Part shown: positions 39,230 through 47,471 of the stretch, piece after piece
Layout: each line of letters starts with the position of its first letter
How positions within the stretch are numbered: position 1 is the first letter of the stretch
DNA from: Bacillus sp. B-jedd
GTDB lineage: Bacteria > Bacillota > Bacilli > Bacillales > Cytobacillaceae
Direction: 5' to 3'
Length of the DNA stretch: 64,000 nucleotides
NCBI RefSeq assembly: GCF_000821085.1
Contig: NZ_CCXR01000001.1
Location: 3,183,001-3,247,000 of the forward strand
Translations under genes and position numbers: made by a program
Notes under the pieces: generated by a model
The model's input: only the letters and a program-made list of their open reading frames with translations
Database searches by the model: none
What the model was told of the DNA's origin: nothing

Positions 39230-39469
39230 ATGTGCTGCGGTTGTTCAAGTATGGAAGATGGGAAAGCAGTTGTGGATCATGTGAGGGACAAGGGGAAGGC
39301 AGATTTGCCTCCTTTGGTGGCGCACGAAATTCAGTGTGAGTGCGGCGAAATTTTTACATTGGAAAAGGTGATCATGAATTGCCCAAGCTGTGAAATGACC
39401 TATGCCGTGACGCCTTGCAGTTCAGGGGACATCAATAATATTAAACGCGCGGGTATTGCTTACGCGTAG
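39230..39469 (+). CDS. small cysteine-rich protein
   Basis: 79 residues. The N terminus is MCCGCSSMEDG; a central CECGE and a CPSC pair form a likely zinc ribbon, with a further Cys near the end. The ATG at 39230 follows GAGGAG; the frame is open 12 codons upstream without a site. Strong terminator downstream. Function unknown. Confidence 0.72.
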   Translation: MCCGCSSMEDGKAVVDHVRDKGKADLPPLVAHEIQCECGEIFTLEKVIMNCPSCEMTYAVTPCSSGDINNIKRAGIAYA

Positions 39470-39476
39470 GTAAAAT

Positions 39477-39505
39477 CCCCTCTTTAATGGAGGGGTTTTT
39501 ATTTT
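39477..39505 (+). terminator. terminator of the cysteine-rich gene
   Basis: CCCCTC-TTTAAT-GGAGGGG then TTTTTATTTT. Confidence 0.9.
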
Positions 39506-39525
39506 GCCAAAAGGGGCTCATCCTG

Positions 39526-39696
39526 CTACTTCCCCTTATTCTCCATAGTTGAAATCCGCTCATTTAATTCATCCAATTTCCTGTCCATCTCATTCAACTT
39601 CATTTTTGTGTTATTAAAGAAATGGGCGACACGTGAAAACAGGTATATGATTAGTACGAATACCACGAGACTAAAGAAACCGTCAAAGACATCCAT
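39526..39696 (-). CDS. small single-pass membrane protein with a coiled-coil tail
   Basis: 56 residues: one transmembrane helix (FFSLVVFVLIIYLF) followed by a charged heptad-like segment (KLNEMDRKLDELNERIS). GAAGGAGG lies about 14 bases upstream of the ATG, with a second possible start pattern in the leader. Small proteins of this layout are common in bacilli and mostly uncharacterised. Confidence 0.62.
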   Translation of the reverse strand: MDVFDGFFSLVVFVLIIYLFSRVAHFFNNTKMKLNEMDRKLDELNERISTMENKGK

Positions 39697-39852
39697 TACA
39701 TTACAGTCCTCCTTCTAGCAAAATAAAAGCTTCTCCCTCCACATTAACATATTTATCCAAAACCAACAGCATAAAGCACCAACTTCATGCCCGAACCAGA
39801 TTACATCAACCAGCTCCTGCCGCTTGCAGAAAATTGCAGGAGCGTTCCTAAA

Positions 39853-39908
39853 TGAAAAATGCCTGGCACCATCGCGGATTGTATATTCACCACAATGGCA
39901 CTAGGCAC
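39853..39908 (-). terminator. terminator of the GTPase gene
   Basis: Minus strand TGCCTAGTGCCAT / ATGGTGCCAGGCA followed by TTTTTCATTT. Confidence 0.78.
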
Positions 39909-39913
39909 CCAAT

Positions 39914-41158
39914 TTATGATTTTTCTTTTTTCAATTGCTCAAAAATCGTTTTGTAAATGTTCCGGACATTTTCGATTGGGCTGCCTTCGATGAAGTAGGC
40001 GATGGCGGCTTCACAGAGTGCGTATGTTCCGGCAGTCGCGACAGCGCCTGAGATGACGCTTCCGGCGACCGGGATGATTTTCAGCAGTTGCCTGGCGACT
40101 TGCCTGAAAACAAGCCCGGCGGCCGCATTCACACCGAGCGCGCTCAAAAACTCCATGACCCCTTTTTTATCAAGCCTTTTCCCGCCTATCAACCCGATTG
40201 AGGTGACCATCGCCATTTGCAAACCGGTAATGATCGGGATGTCAGGTCCTGGAATCGGGCTTGCACCGATTGCGCCGGTTATGCCCGCGACACTTTTGCC
40301 GATTCTCCGCGCGAGTTTTTTCTGGATGAATTTTATCTTCGACAATTTTGCAAGAATCATTTGTGCTTCATTGGGTAACTGCTCGATCAGGTAATCGAGC
40401 AGTACGTCTACGTTCCAGCGGATATCGTAGACTAGTTCACCCCCTTCAAACTCCATGTAGGCACTCACCGGGATAACCTTGACCTCTCCGCCAACTGCTT
40501 CCCCGAGTTTGGATGCCAATACATCAACGGCTTCGCCGATATTGTATTGCTTTTGTTCACTGTCAAATGGCGGTTTGTCCACCGACTTCGGGCTGAGCTC
40601 GTCCACCTGGGTGACGACGCCGACAATCGGGATTTTGTAATTGTGTTCAACCTCGATCATTTTCCTGAGCTGCAGCAGCTGTTCAATATCCTCATCGATT
40701 CTCGAGCTCACTTCTTTTGCTTTGCTCAAAAATAAAATTACATCCGGGCATTTTTCCTTAACGGAAGACTGGACTTCCTCGAGCGCGGTTGCGTGTGAAA
40801 CCTCTTCCTCCGGCCGGTCTGCTTCTCCCAGCCCTCTCGTGTCGAGAATTTCAAGATCACCGGATTCCGATTCATACGTATGCCATTTCCCGATACCGGT
40901 CCTCGCTTTCACATCGCCGATTTCCGCCCTTTTTTCACCGAAAATCGCATTAATCAAGCTTGACTTTCCTGCTCCCCGTCGCCCGACAATCGCAATTCGC
41001 GCCGGCCGCGCATTCAATGTGAACTGCTTCAACTGGTCAAGTTCCCCTCTTATTTTGCTTTTCAGCACCTCGGGAAGCTTAGACTCCACCAGTCCATCGT
41101 AAATCGACTTAATCAAATCATCTATTTGCTGGACTCTTTCATCCTTACGCTCATCCAT
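39914..41158 (-). CDS. Era/septin-like GTPase with a C-terminal membrane-associated domain
   Basis: 414 residues. The GTPase domain has P-loop GRRGAGKSS (59-67), switch-II DTRG and a TQVD motif where NKxD is usual. A C-terminal part rich in Gly, Ala and Ile (about 290-400) looks like the DUF697/YcjF-type membrane-associated domain. Such GTPases are thought to act in envelope or stress functions; the role here is unknown. GGGGAGGAG before the ATG. Confidence 0.83.
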   Translation of the reverse strand: MDERKDERVQQIDDLIKSIYDGLVESKLPEVLKSKIRGELDQLKQFTLNARPARIAIVGRRGAGKSSLINAIFGEKRAEIGDVKARTGIGKWHTYESESGDLEILDTRGLGEADRPEEEVSHATALEEVQSSVKEKCPDVILFLSKAKEVSSRIDEDIEQLLQLRKMIEVEHNYKIPIVGVVTQVDELSPKSVDKPPFDSEQKQYNIGEAVDVLASKLGEAVGGEVKVIPVSAYMEFEGGELVYDIRWNVDVLLDYLIEQLPNEAQMILAKLSKIKFIQKKLARRIGKSVAGITGAIGASPIPGPDIPIITGLQMAMVTSIGLIGGKRLDKKGVMEFLSALGVNAAAGLVFRQVARQLLKIIPVAGSVISGAVATAGTYALCEAAIAYFIEGSPIENVRNIYKTIFEQLKKEKS

Positions 41159-41567
41159 GGCAAAACTCCTCCCCTGCTTTTGCGACTATTATACCCTTTA
41201 TTACATTGCCTATATATCCAGAATGGCTCGGGTCCTTATTCATCTACCCATTGTCGACGTGAAAGTATGTATTTATTACAAAAGAAATATTTAGGTTCCG
41301 CCAGTTTGCCAGATTAATACGCCGTTCCAACGTTTTTATTAATTGTCCCTACCGTGAAAGGTTGCTCACGCGTTTGCTGGAGGATTCTATTCGACCGGGC
41401 AGAATGGAATTCAAATCTACGGGCGATTAGACGGGTTCTATTCGACCGGGCAGAACGGAATTCGGGTCAACGGGCGTTTATAAGGGATCTGGTGAATAAA
41501 AAGCCACCATCAAAAACCGAAAGGCACTCCAACTAATTTTGCAAATAGGCAGCGCAGTTTTAGACAC
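41159..41567. other. GTPase upstream region with repeat locus 3, no gene
   Basis: Contains the probable GTPase promoter and two copies of the 51-bp-type repeat. Open frames through the repeat have no start signals. Confidence 0.55.
41384..41486. repeat. 51-bp-type repeat locus 3 (2 units)
   Basis: CTATTCGACCGGGCAGAA begins at 41388 and again at 41438 (50 bp apart), each followed by GGAATTC and CGGGCG. The same TTCGACCG word and layout as arrays 1 and 2, with its own consensus. Confidence 0.85.
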
Positions 41568-41603
41568 AAAGAAAGCCTGGCGCAACACTCGCTGCGCCAG
41601 GCA
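41568..41603 (-). terminator. terminator of the SCO/membrane-protein operon
   Basis: Minus strand GCCTGGCGCA / TGCGCCAGGC followed by TTTCTTTG. Confidence 0.85.
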
Positions 41604-41612
41604 CTTACATAC

Positions 41613-42170
41613 TCATTCATATTCAGATGGGTCGATGAAGAAGGTATAGCCCAGGTAAACGATGAAGGCGACGGCGGTGGCGATGTAGCCCCAGCCGAGG
41701 ATGACCTGATCGATGACGAGGTAGCTGTTGCACAAGTTATCTGGCGCCATAATGTAGAGCCAGCCCATCGCGATGAATAGGGCGGCAAAGAACCCGATGA
41801 CGATGTTTCGCCCTTTGCCTGTAAGCTTCCGCCAGCTATCCCGCAACGGCACTCCCGCCAGGAACGGCAGGCTAATGAATTTGAAAACCTCAGCCGTCGG
41901 CAGTGTGAGCGCTTCATCCATTGCCCGGGGCAGCATCCAGTAGCCGATGATGACCATGAAGAGCAGGATGCCCGGCCCGCCGTTTTCGTTCCATTTTGCA
42001 AAAAACATGGGAAATCGATCGAGGAAAAAACGCCCCATGAAAAAGCCGGAAATGACAAGCAATGGCATTTGCATATGCATATGGACAATCATGATTGATT
42101 CGAGGAAGTTGGCGACAGGCGGCAAGGCCAGTACAGCCAGCAAAAACAATCCATACCTTCCCTGCCTCAT
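41613..42170 (-). CDS. multi-pass membrane protein, possible oxidase assembly factor
   Basis: 185 residues with about five hydrophobic segments. The block IVHMHMQMPLLVISG places His and Met residues at the start of a helix, recalling the copper-site region of CtaG-type assembly proteins, though the match is distant. Its ATG overlaps the SCO stop codon (ATGA), so it is translated together with a copper chaperone and lies next to ba3 oxidase genes. A role in oxidase assembly or copper handling is inference. Family not securely recognised. Confidence 0.7.
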   Translation of the reverse strand: MRQGRYGLFLLAVLALPPVANFLESIMIVHMHMQMPLLVISGFFMGRFFLDRFPMFFAKWNENGGPGILLFMVIIGYWMLPRAMDEALTLPTAEVFKFISLPFLAGVPLRDSWRKLTGKGRNIVIGFFAALFIAMGWLYIMAPDNLCNSYLVIDQVILGWGYIATAVAFIVYLGYTFFIDPSEYE

Positions 42171-42799
42171 CGCCGCTCGCCCTCCTTAAGGATGCCGGCA
42201 ACCTTCCTCGCCGCTTCATCCGTCTGCTTGTAATCCATCACATCAGCCAGATTGCCGTTCCGGTCGACTAGGTAAAATGCCGAGTTGTGGGCAAAATTCC
42301 CCTCGCCATCCGGGATGACGATGACGCCGAATTCCTTCAGGAGCGAGTCGAGTTCGGCTTTGTCCGCGATCCTTGCCATCCGCCACGTTTCCCCGTCGCT
42401 ATCGAACATGTCTTTATACTTATCGAGCCTTTCGGGAGTGTCCCGCTCCGGGTCGAAACTGATGCTTAAAAAGACAATGTCCTTTCCGAGATAGCGTTTC
42501 GGCAGCTGCTTGTAAACCTCGCCCATATTCATTTCCAGCTCGGGGCAAACCGTCCCGCAGCTCGTATATAGGAAGGTGATGAACACGTACTTCCCTTTAA
42601 ACTCGGAAAACGGATATGCTCGCCCTTTGCTGTCCTCAAGTGTCACTGTCGGGAACTTCGGCTTATCTTCCTTCAGCCGTTCAACCCGTGCCGCCTCCGC
42701 CGTGAACGCATGAAATCCATCCGTCCCGATGTAAAAGAGGAAAAGCCCAAACAGCAGCACCGCGATGCTCGCCAACGTATTCCTTCCAAGCTTCATCAT
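42167..42799 (-). CDS. SCO1/SenC-family copper chaperone
   Basis: Delivers copper to the CuA site of heme-copper oxidases. 210 residues: an N-terminal membrane anchor (LASIAVLLFGLFLFYIG), then a thioredoxin-like domain with the copper ligands in TSCGTVCPE and the distal histidine in FAHNSAFYLVD. ATG 42799 follows GGAAGTG. It lies 440 bp downstream of the oxidase subunit I gene on the same strand. Confidence 0.92.
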   Translation of the reverse strand: MMKLGRNTLASIAVLLFGLFLFYIGTDGFHAFTAEAARVERLKEDKPKFPTVTLEDSKGRAYPFSEFKGKYVFITFLYTSCGTVCPELEMNMGEVYKQLPKRYLGKDIVFLSISFDPERDTPERLDKYKDMFDSDGETWRMARIADKAELDSLLKEFGVIVIPDGEGNFAHNSAFYLVDRNGNLADVMDYKQTDEAARKVAGILKEGERR

Positions 42800-42837
42800 G
42801 AAAATCACTTCCATCCAGTATAATCACCTGGCTAAAT

Positions 42838-43100
42838 AAAAATGCGTAAGCGCCTTCGTGACAGGCAAAAACCGCCTGTCCCTGCGATGAATATTCACAG
42901 GAGCTTTCCTTTGTGGTCAGCCCCGATATAGGAAGACTTGGGTTTGCGACAGCAAAACCTTAGTCGCCCTTAATGCGAGCGAAGCATAGCGCAGCATAAG
43001 ACGGAGCCCGCAGGACGTGCCTGCCCTCCGGAGGGAACCGACTTATGACCTCGAGGGGCTAGGCGCTGTAGCTGGATTACAACAACTTGTTTCGAGACAT
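42838..43100. repeat. candidate dispersed intergenic repeat
   Basis: GC-richer than its surroundings and gene-free. It begins with TGCGTAAGCGCC and a GACAGGC / GCCTGTC hairpin, then has GCGAGCGAAGCATAGCGC, CCTCCGGAGG and GACCTCGAGGGGCTAGGCGC. Blocks of this kind occur between genes in other Bacillaceae as I remember them. Only one copy was seen here. The remaining part to 43240 holds an imperfect CGGCCG dyad and no gene. Confidence 0.45.
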
Positions 43101-43240
43101 AGTCTTCTAGCGAAAACAAATCTGCCAACAATCCAAAGCATCATGCACTCATTTTAGCGCTTGGGCTGGCGCGGCCGTTGTAAAGGAAGCCACGCTTCTC
43201 TCGCTACCGGCCGCCCCTCGCCCTTTATTTTGCCTAAATC

Positions 43241-44920
43241 CTACCACGTCTTGAATGGCGGGGATCCTGGAGGTGCGTTAAAGATAAATTCAGTGAGCGG
43301 TATGACATAGGCCATGCCGACGACGACGAGCATAAGGACAATCCAGACGCCCCAGCGCTCAGTCCAGTAAGGTGTTTTCGATGCATTTTCTTCCTCTTCA
43401 GCAATTGGGAACTCAGTCTCCCCTTTTGGCGCGAAGAACATCATATTGATAACCGCGTAAACCTGGAGCAGGACGCCGATAATCAGGAGCGTGCCACCGA
43501 TTGCAAGCAGTGCAAGATAAGGATTCCAGCCAAGTGCTGTCGCATGGTCGCCGTAAGTGCTGAACGACGTCCGCCTTGGTGAGCCCATCAATCCAAGGTA
43601 GTGCATAGAGAAAGCCATTAGTCCCATGCCAATCGTCCAAACAGCTGTCTGGATCAAGCCTAGTTTATTCATCATTGGTGTCAGCACTCGGCCGCTCAGA
43701 TATGGAACAAGCCAGTAACTGATGCCGAAGAATGTCATCGCTACGGTCATGCCGAGCGTCAGGTGGAAGTGACCGACAACCCACATCGTGTTATGGACAA
43801 CCTGATTCAATTGGTTTGTGCTCTGGACAATCCCGCCTGCGCCGGCCGGAATGAACGCGACCATTGCAATGAACGGAGCGAGGAAGCGGACGTCGCCCCA
43901 AGGCATTTTTTTGTACCAGCCAAGAATGCCTTTGCCACCATTCCTTCTGGATGTCTTTTCAAAAACCGCGAACAATGCGTAAGCTGTCATGAGGGAAGGG
44001 AATCCGATCGCAAGGCTCATGAACACGTGCATGAATTTAACAGATTCAGAGATGCCAGGGTCAACGATTTGGTGGTGGAAACCACCAGTAATATTCATGA
44101 CGACAAGGGCAATGATGACAACCCGTGTAAGCGTATCGCTCCAGCGCCTGCCGCCCATCAATTTTGGAATGACGACATACCAGGCAGAAACGGCAGTCAG
44201 GTACCAGATGTTAACGAGTGTATGGCCGAATGCCCAGAACAGCGTGCGGGACAGCATGACGTTAATCGTTGCAACCCATCCGAACGCCCATGGGATGATC
44301 ATGAATACTTCGATTGCAACCGGAATCGAGCTGAAGAACAAGAGAACGAAAACGCCAACTCCGAAGTAAGTCAAAATTGGTACGTGTTGGCCTTTATTTT
44401 GCTTCCTCCACGTTGCTACCTGGTAGAAGCAGCCGAATGCGCACATCCAGACGCCGAGGACAATGAAGACGAGACCGATATAAAACCAAGGTGATGCAGC
44501 CATTGGCGGATAAAAGGTGAACATGACCGAAGCCTGATTCAGAAGAATTGGGATAACCGCCATGACAAAACCGAATATTTTCAATCCGAAACCGATCCAC
44601 GCCATTTTTCTTACCTTTGGCAGCAATCCGCCAAGGTTATGGGACATCGCGGCGTAAAAGTAGCCGATTGTGAAAAATGCTGTGAGGACAAGTATCAATA
44701 AAATACCGTGTGCTGTGAGAACCTGATAGTAGTTGAACCATGTCGGCAGTTCTAGAATGCCCGCGCGGTTCAGCCCCTGCAGCAATCCTAAAAACCCTCC
44801 GACAAGCAATGCCATAAAAGCAACAAAGATATATGTTTTCGATAAAGCCGCATCCTTTGGATTAATGCCCAGCGCCTTCGAGAATTTTTCCTTATACGCA
44901 TCTGCCAATACAGTAGCCAT
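43241..44920 (-). CDS. cbaA: ba3-type cytochrome c oxidase subunit I
   Basis: Catalytic heme-copper subunit that reduces oxygen. 559 residues, about 13 hydrophobic segments, with heme and CuB histidines in YQVLTAHGILLI, WAFGHTLVNIWYL (the CuB site region), GGFHHQ and WVVGHFHLTLG. The sequence type matches the B-family (ba3/bo3) oxidases of bacilli rather than caa3. Starts 12 bp after subunit II, with a GGGGGCGG site. Confidence 0.94.
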   Translation of the reverse strand: MATVLADAYKEKFSKALGINPKDAALSKTYIFVAFMALLVGGFLGLLQGLNRAGILELPTWFNYYQVLTAHGILLILVLTAFFTIGYFYAAMSHNLGGLLPKVRKMAWIGFGLKIFGFVMAVIPILLNQASVMFTFYPPMAASPWFYIGLVFIVLGVWMCAFGCFYQVATWRKQNKGQHVPILTYFGVGVFVLLFFSSIPVAIEVFMIIPWAFGWVATINVMLSRTLFWAFGHTLVNIWYLTAVSAWYVVIPKLMGGRRWSDTLTRVVIIALVVMNITGGFHHQIVDPGISESVKFMHVFMSLAIGFPSLMTAYALFAVFEKTSRRNGGKGILGWYKKMPWGDVRFLAPFIAMVAFIPAGAGGIVQSTNQLNQVVHNTMWVVGHFHLTLGMTVAMTFFGISYWLVPYLSGRVLTPMMNKLGLIQTAVWTIGMGLMAFSMHYLGLMGSPRRTSFSTYGDHATALGWNPYLALLAIGGTLLIIGVLLQVYAVINMMFFAPKGETEFPIAEEEENASKTPYWTERWGVWIVLMLVVVGMAYVIPLTEFIFNAPPGSPPFKTW

Positions 44921-44932
44921 TTCGCCGCCCCC

Positions 44933-45394
44933 TTACTTAACCTTAATCGTCGTAGCCATCATCTGGTGGCCCGCGCCGCAATATTCATTACAAAGAACGA
45001 GATAGTCGCCCGGTTTATCGAAAGTCTGGGTAATCCTTTGGATATGCCCCGGAACAACCATCGCGTTAATATTCGTTTCCGCGACTTCAAACCCATGGAC
45101 AACATCCTTTGATGTCAAAATGAACGTCACCTTCGCTCCGGCAGGAATTTCGATTTCGTTTGGAGTGAAGCTGAAAATCTGAAGTGTCATCACGACTTCA
45201 TACTCATTGTCACCGACCTGCTTCACGCCAGGATTATTAAAAGGAGCAATTTCATCCACCCGCTGCGGATCGATTGTTTCTTTTGCGCTCGGCGGCCCCA
45301 TTTCCAGTGCGAACGTCTGGTAACCTGTAAAAATCATAAAACCCATAATCATTCCGAAACTCAATGCCAGCCATATCTTCTCTGAACGATGCAT
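44933..45394 (-). CDS. cbaB: ba3-type cytochrome c oxidase subunit II
   Basis: 153 residues: one N-terminal helix and a cupredoxin domain with CuA ligands in VVHGFEV and CNEYCGAGHQMM. I use the ATG at 45394, seven bases after GGAGGG; an ATG six bases upstream is too close to the site. It sits between the subunit IIa gene and subunit I. Confidence 0.93.
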   Translation of the reverse strand: MHRSEKIWLALSFGMIMGFMIFTGYQTFALEMGPPSAKETIDPQRVDEIAPFNNPGVKQVGDNEYEVVMTLQIFSFTPNEIEIPAGAKVTFILTSKDVVHGFEVAETNINAMVVPGHIQRITQTFDKPGDYLVLCNEYCGAGHQMMATTIKVK

Positions 45395-45406
45395 GTGCAT
45401 TCCCTC

Positions 45407-45556
45407 CTAAAACCTGGCCATGAACAGGCCGAATAGTACGAAATAAGTGATTAAAATGACTCCGCCAACGACGCCAAGGGAGATAAAAGTTCCCATCATT
45501 GATGATTCCTTCTGCTTGCCCGCCTTCTTCACACTGCTAACTTTAGATGCTGCCAC
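45407..45556 (-). CDS. ba3-type cytochrome c oxidase subunit IIa
   Basis: 49 residues: a basic N terminus (SKVSSVKKAGKQKESS) and one transmembrane helix (TFISLGVVGGVILITYFVLF). Single-helix subunits of this size precede subunit II in ba3 oxidase operons. GTG start ten bases after AGGGG, 12 bp ahead of subunit II. An internal ATG pair could give a 30-residue form. Confidence 0.8.
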   Translation of the reverse strand: MAASKVSSVKKAGKQKESSMMGTFISLGVVGGVILITYFVLFGLFMARF

Positions 45557-45588
45557 CTGAAACCAGCCCCTTTACTTTTCTTACTTAC

Positions 45589-45611
45589 ATCATAGTTGCG
45601 AATGATTATCA
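45589..45611 (-). promoter_or_regulatory. ba3 oxidase promoter region with a Fur-like box
   Basis: TGCGAATGATTATCA (45597-45611) matches the 7-1-7 Fur box TGATAATNATTATCA at 12 of 14 defined positions. It abuts a minus-strand TATGAT (45594-45589) that would be the -10 element, so binding would block transcription. No good -35 is visible. Confidence 0.45.
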
Positions 45612-45876
45612 TCGGAGTGAACTGAATCACACCCAGAAAAAAGAATCCGAGGCGTTTTATGAAACGCTGATGAGAAATTTGTAAATGTTTGAATGCTTTT
45701 CCGACGGCTAAACTCAGTGGGGCCAGTATTTAAGCGGTTTTTATGTTGTTTAAGTGGTTATTCGAATTGCGCGGATTATGTGGATTGGTGAAGAAATCCG
45801 AAGTTTGACAAAATGGTGAACTTTTACAGTAATGGAGAAGGCTAGTTGAGAATGGAAGGTTTGCTGAGGATGGAAT

Positions 45877-45928
45877 TAAAAGAGCCGCCCAGCGCTTTGC
45901 ATGTTGGTATGCAAGCGAGGAGCGGCCT
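45877..45928 (-). terminator. terminator downstream of ctaB
   Basis: Minus strand GCCGC...CGCTTGCAT / ATGCAAAGCG...GCGGC followed by TCTTTTAATT. It is about 185 bp beyond the ctaB stop codon, after repeat locus 4. Confidence 0.7.
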
Positions 45929-45953
45929 ATATTAATTTGGAGGAGCAATTTTG

Positions 45954-46108
45954 GCGACCGTAAACGCATTTCTGTGCTGTTTCGGACGACAAGAATCCGT
46001 GTTAGCGACCGTGGCGGAATTTTTCAGTTTATAGGGGCGACAATATCCAATACTGGCGACCGTAGCCCGTCTTTTGGAAGGACCCAGGTCGCCAATATAA
46101 GTTAATAC
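45954..46108. repeat. 51-bp repeat locus 4 (3 units, divergent consensus)
   Basis: GCGACCGT starts at 45954, 46005 and 46056, exactly 51 bp apart. A secondary word GG(A/G)CGACAA recurs at 45984 and 46035. The consensus differs from arrays 1-3 but keeps CGACCG followed by a GAATTTTTC-like segment. It directly follows the ctaB stop codon. The rest of 45612-45876 has a GCGTTT-TATG-AAACGC dyad (45652-45667) and no gene. Confidence 0.82.
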
Positions 46109-46114
46109 TGCCTT

Positions 46115-47011
46115 TTATTGAAACGCCGGCAGCGTGACAATGATTGGCAGCAGAAAAATAAGCGTAATATAATTAACGGAATAAAGAAACATCATCCGCG
46201 CCCATTTTTGGTTATCTTTTGCAAAAAATCCCTGAATCGACACCGCGAGGAAGCCGATATTGATAATCATTGCCAGCACAACGAAAACCGTTCCCAATGA
46301 TAGTAAATATAAAGGAAGCGGAAGCAAGCATAGAATATAAATGAACATTTGCCGTTTCGTAGCGGGCATTCCGTACACAACCGGCAACATGGCTACACTG
46401 GCCGCCTTGTATTCATCATGTTTCCGGATGGCGATGGCGAAGGTGTGCGGCATCTGCCAAAGGAAGAGAATCAGGAAAAAGATAAGCGGCACCAGCTGGA
46501 AACCGGAATCGATGGCGGTCCAGCCTATCATTGGCGATACTGCACCGGAGATGCTGCCGATAACCGTATTCAGCGTGTAGCGCCGCTTCGACCACATTGT
46601 ATAAGGAACAACGTATGTAAACCAGCCAATGAAGCCGTATATCGCCGCTTCAAAAGTCGTAAAAAGCAAAAGCCCTTGGCCGATGATCGACAAAACGATG
46701 CCGGTAACCAACACGGATCGTAACGAAAAATGCCCCGTCACCGTCGGACGGTTCTTCGTCCTCTCCATGACTGTATCGATATCAACATCATACCAATTGT
46801 TAATCACGAGCGCCCCGCCCATCAGGAGGATGCTCCCGGCCATCGTCAGCCAAAACAGCCCAAGATAATCAGCGAACGCATAGCCGCTAAAAAAAAGCGC
46901 CAGCCAAAACCCTGTAAACACCGGCAGCACATTCGCCACCAGCACAGCACCCTTAAACAGCGACTTTACATCCGCCAAAAATACCGCCAAATCAAGTTTC
47001 TTATTCCTCAT
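46115..47011 (-). CDS. ctaB: heme O synthase (protoheme IX farnesyltransferase) CtaB
   Basis: Attaches a farnesyl group to heme B to make heme O, the precursor of heme A, for oxidases such as the neighbouring ba3 enzyme. 298 residues of the UbiA fold, about seven to nine helices. The first Asp-rich motif is NNWYDVDIDTVMERTKNRP, and LWQMPHTFAIAI is typical of the family. ATG 47011 follows TAGGAG; the frame continues upstream without a site. Confidence 0.94.
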   Translation of the reverse strand: MRNKKLDLAVFLADVKSLFKGAVLVANVLPVFTGFWLALFFSGYAFADYLGLFWLTMAGSILLMGGALVINNWYDVDIDTVMERTKNRPTVTGHFSLRSVLVTGIVLSIIGQGLLLFTTFEAAIYGFIGWFTYVVPYTMWSKRRYTLNTVIGSISGAVSPMIGWTAIDSGFQLVPLIFFLILFLWQMPHTFAIAIRKHDEYKAASVAMLPVVYGMPATKRQMFIYILCLLPLPLYLLSLGTVFVVLAMIINIGFLAVSIQGFFAKDNQKWARMMFLYSVNYITLIFLLPIIVTLPAFQ

Positions 47012-47471
47012 CCCTACCGAACTCCTATAAACAAAATAGTTTTGTCCCCATTCTACCATACAATGATGCAAGGAAAGGTTCCAGTGCCTTGCTCTCATAC
47101 CGGCAATAATGCCTATACTATTCCTGCTCCATAGCGGATTTATTCAATATGACAATCTTTCTAATGAAATGGTATTGGATTCCCACCCGAAAGTGGTTTT
47201 ATTCCTTCCGACACTCGATGATGAAAACAAGTTGGCTTCCCTCCTGGAAAGCTATCAAAACACAGTGCCAGCATCTGGAGTACTTTTGCCAGCAGGCACT
47301 TGCCTATAAAAGACTTTAGGACCAATTCCCCTTCAATCATCCGACAAAATTGGGTGAGCCTGGAATTCACGCGGAATTTTCTGTCATTAATTGAAGAACG
47401 GAAATTCTTGTGCTGACCCAATTTTCAGAATATTATTTTCTTGTACCAAAAAAACTTTGGGGGGATAGTAT
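47012..47471. other. intergenic region upstream of inhA with a long inverted repeat
   Basis: AAAATTGGGT (47346-47355) and its exact reverse complement ACCCAATTTT (47416-47425) flank a segment that itself holds GAATTT / AAATTC. Together they could form a nested hairpin of about 80 nt in the inhA leader or two operator arms. No supported ORF exists in the interval. Confidence 0.6.

Noticed and set aside
47109..47421. ORFs on both strands upstream of inhA
   Set aside because: No translation signals; they overlap the nested inverted repeat and have no recognisable domain.
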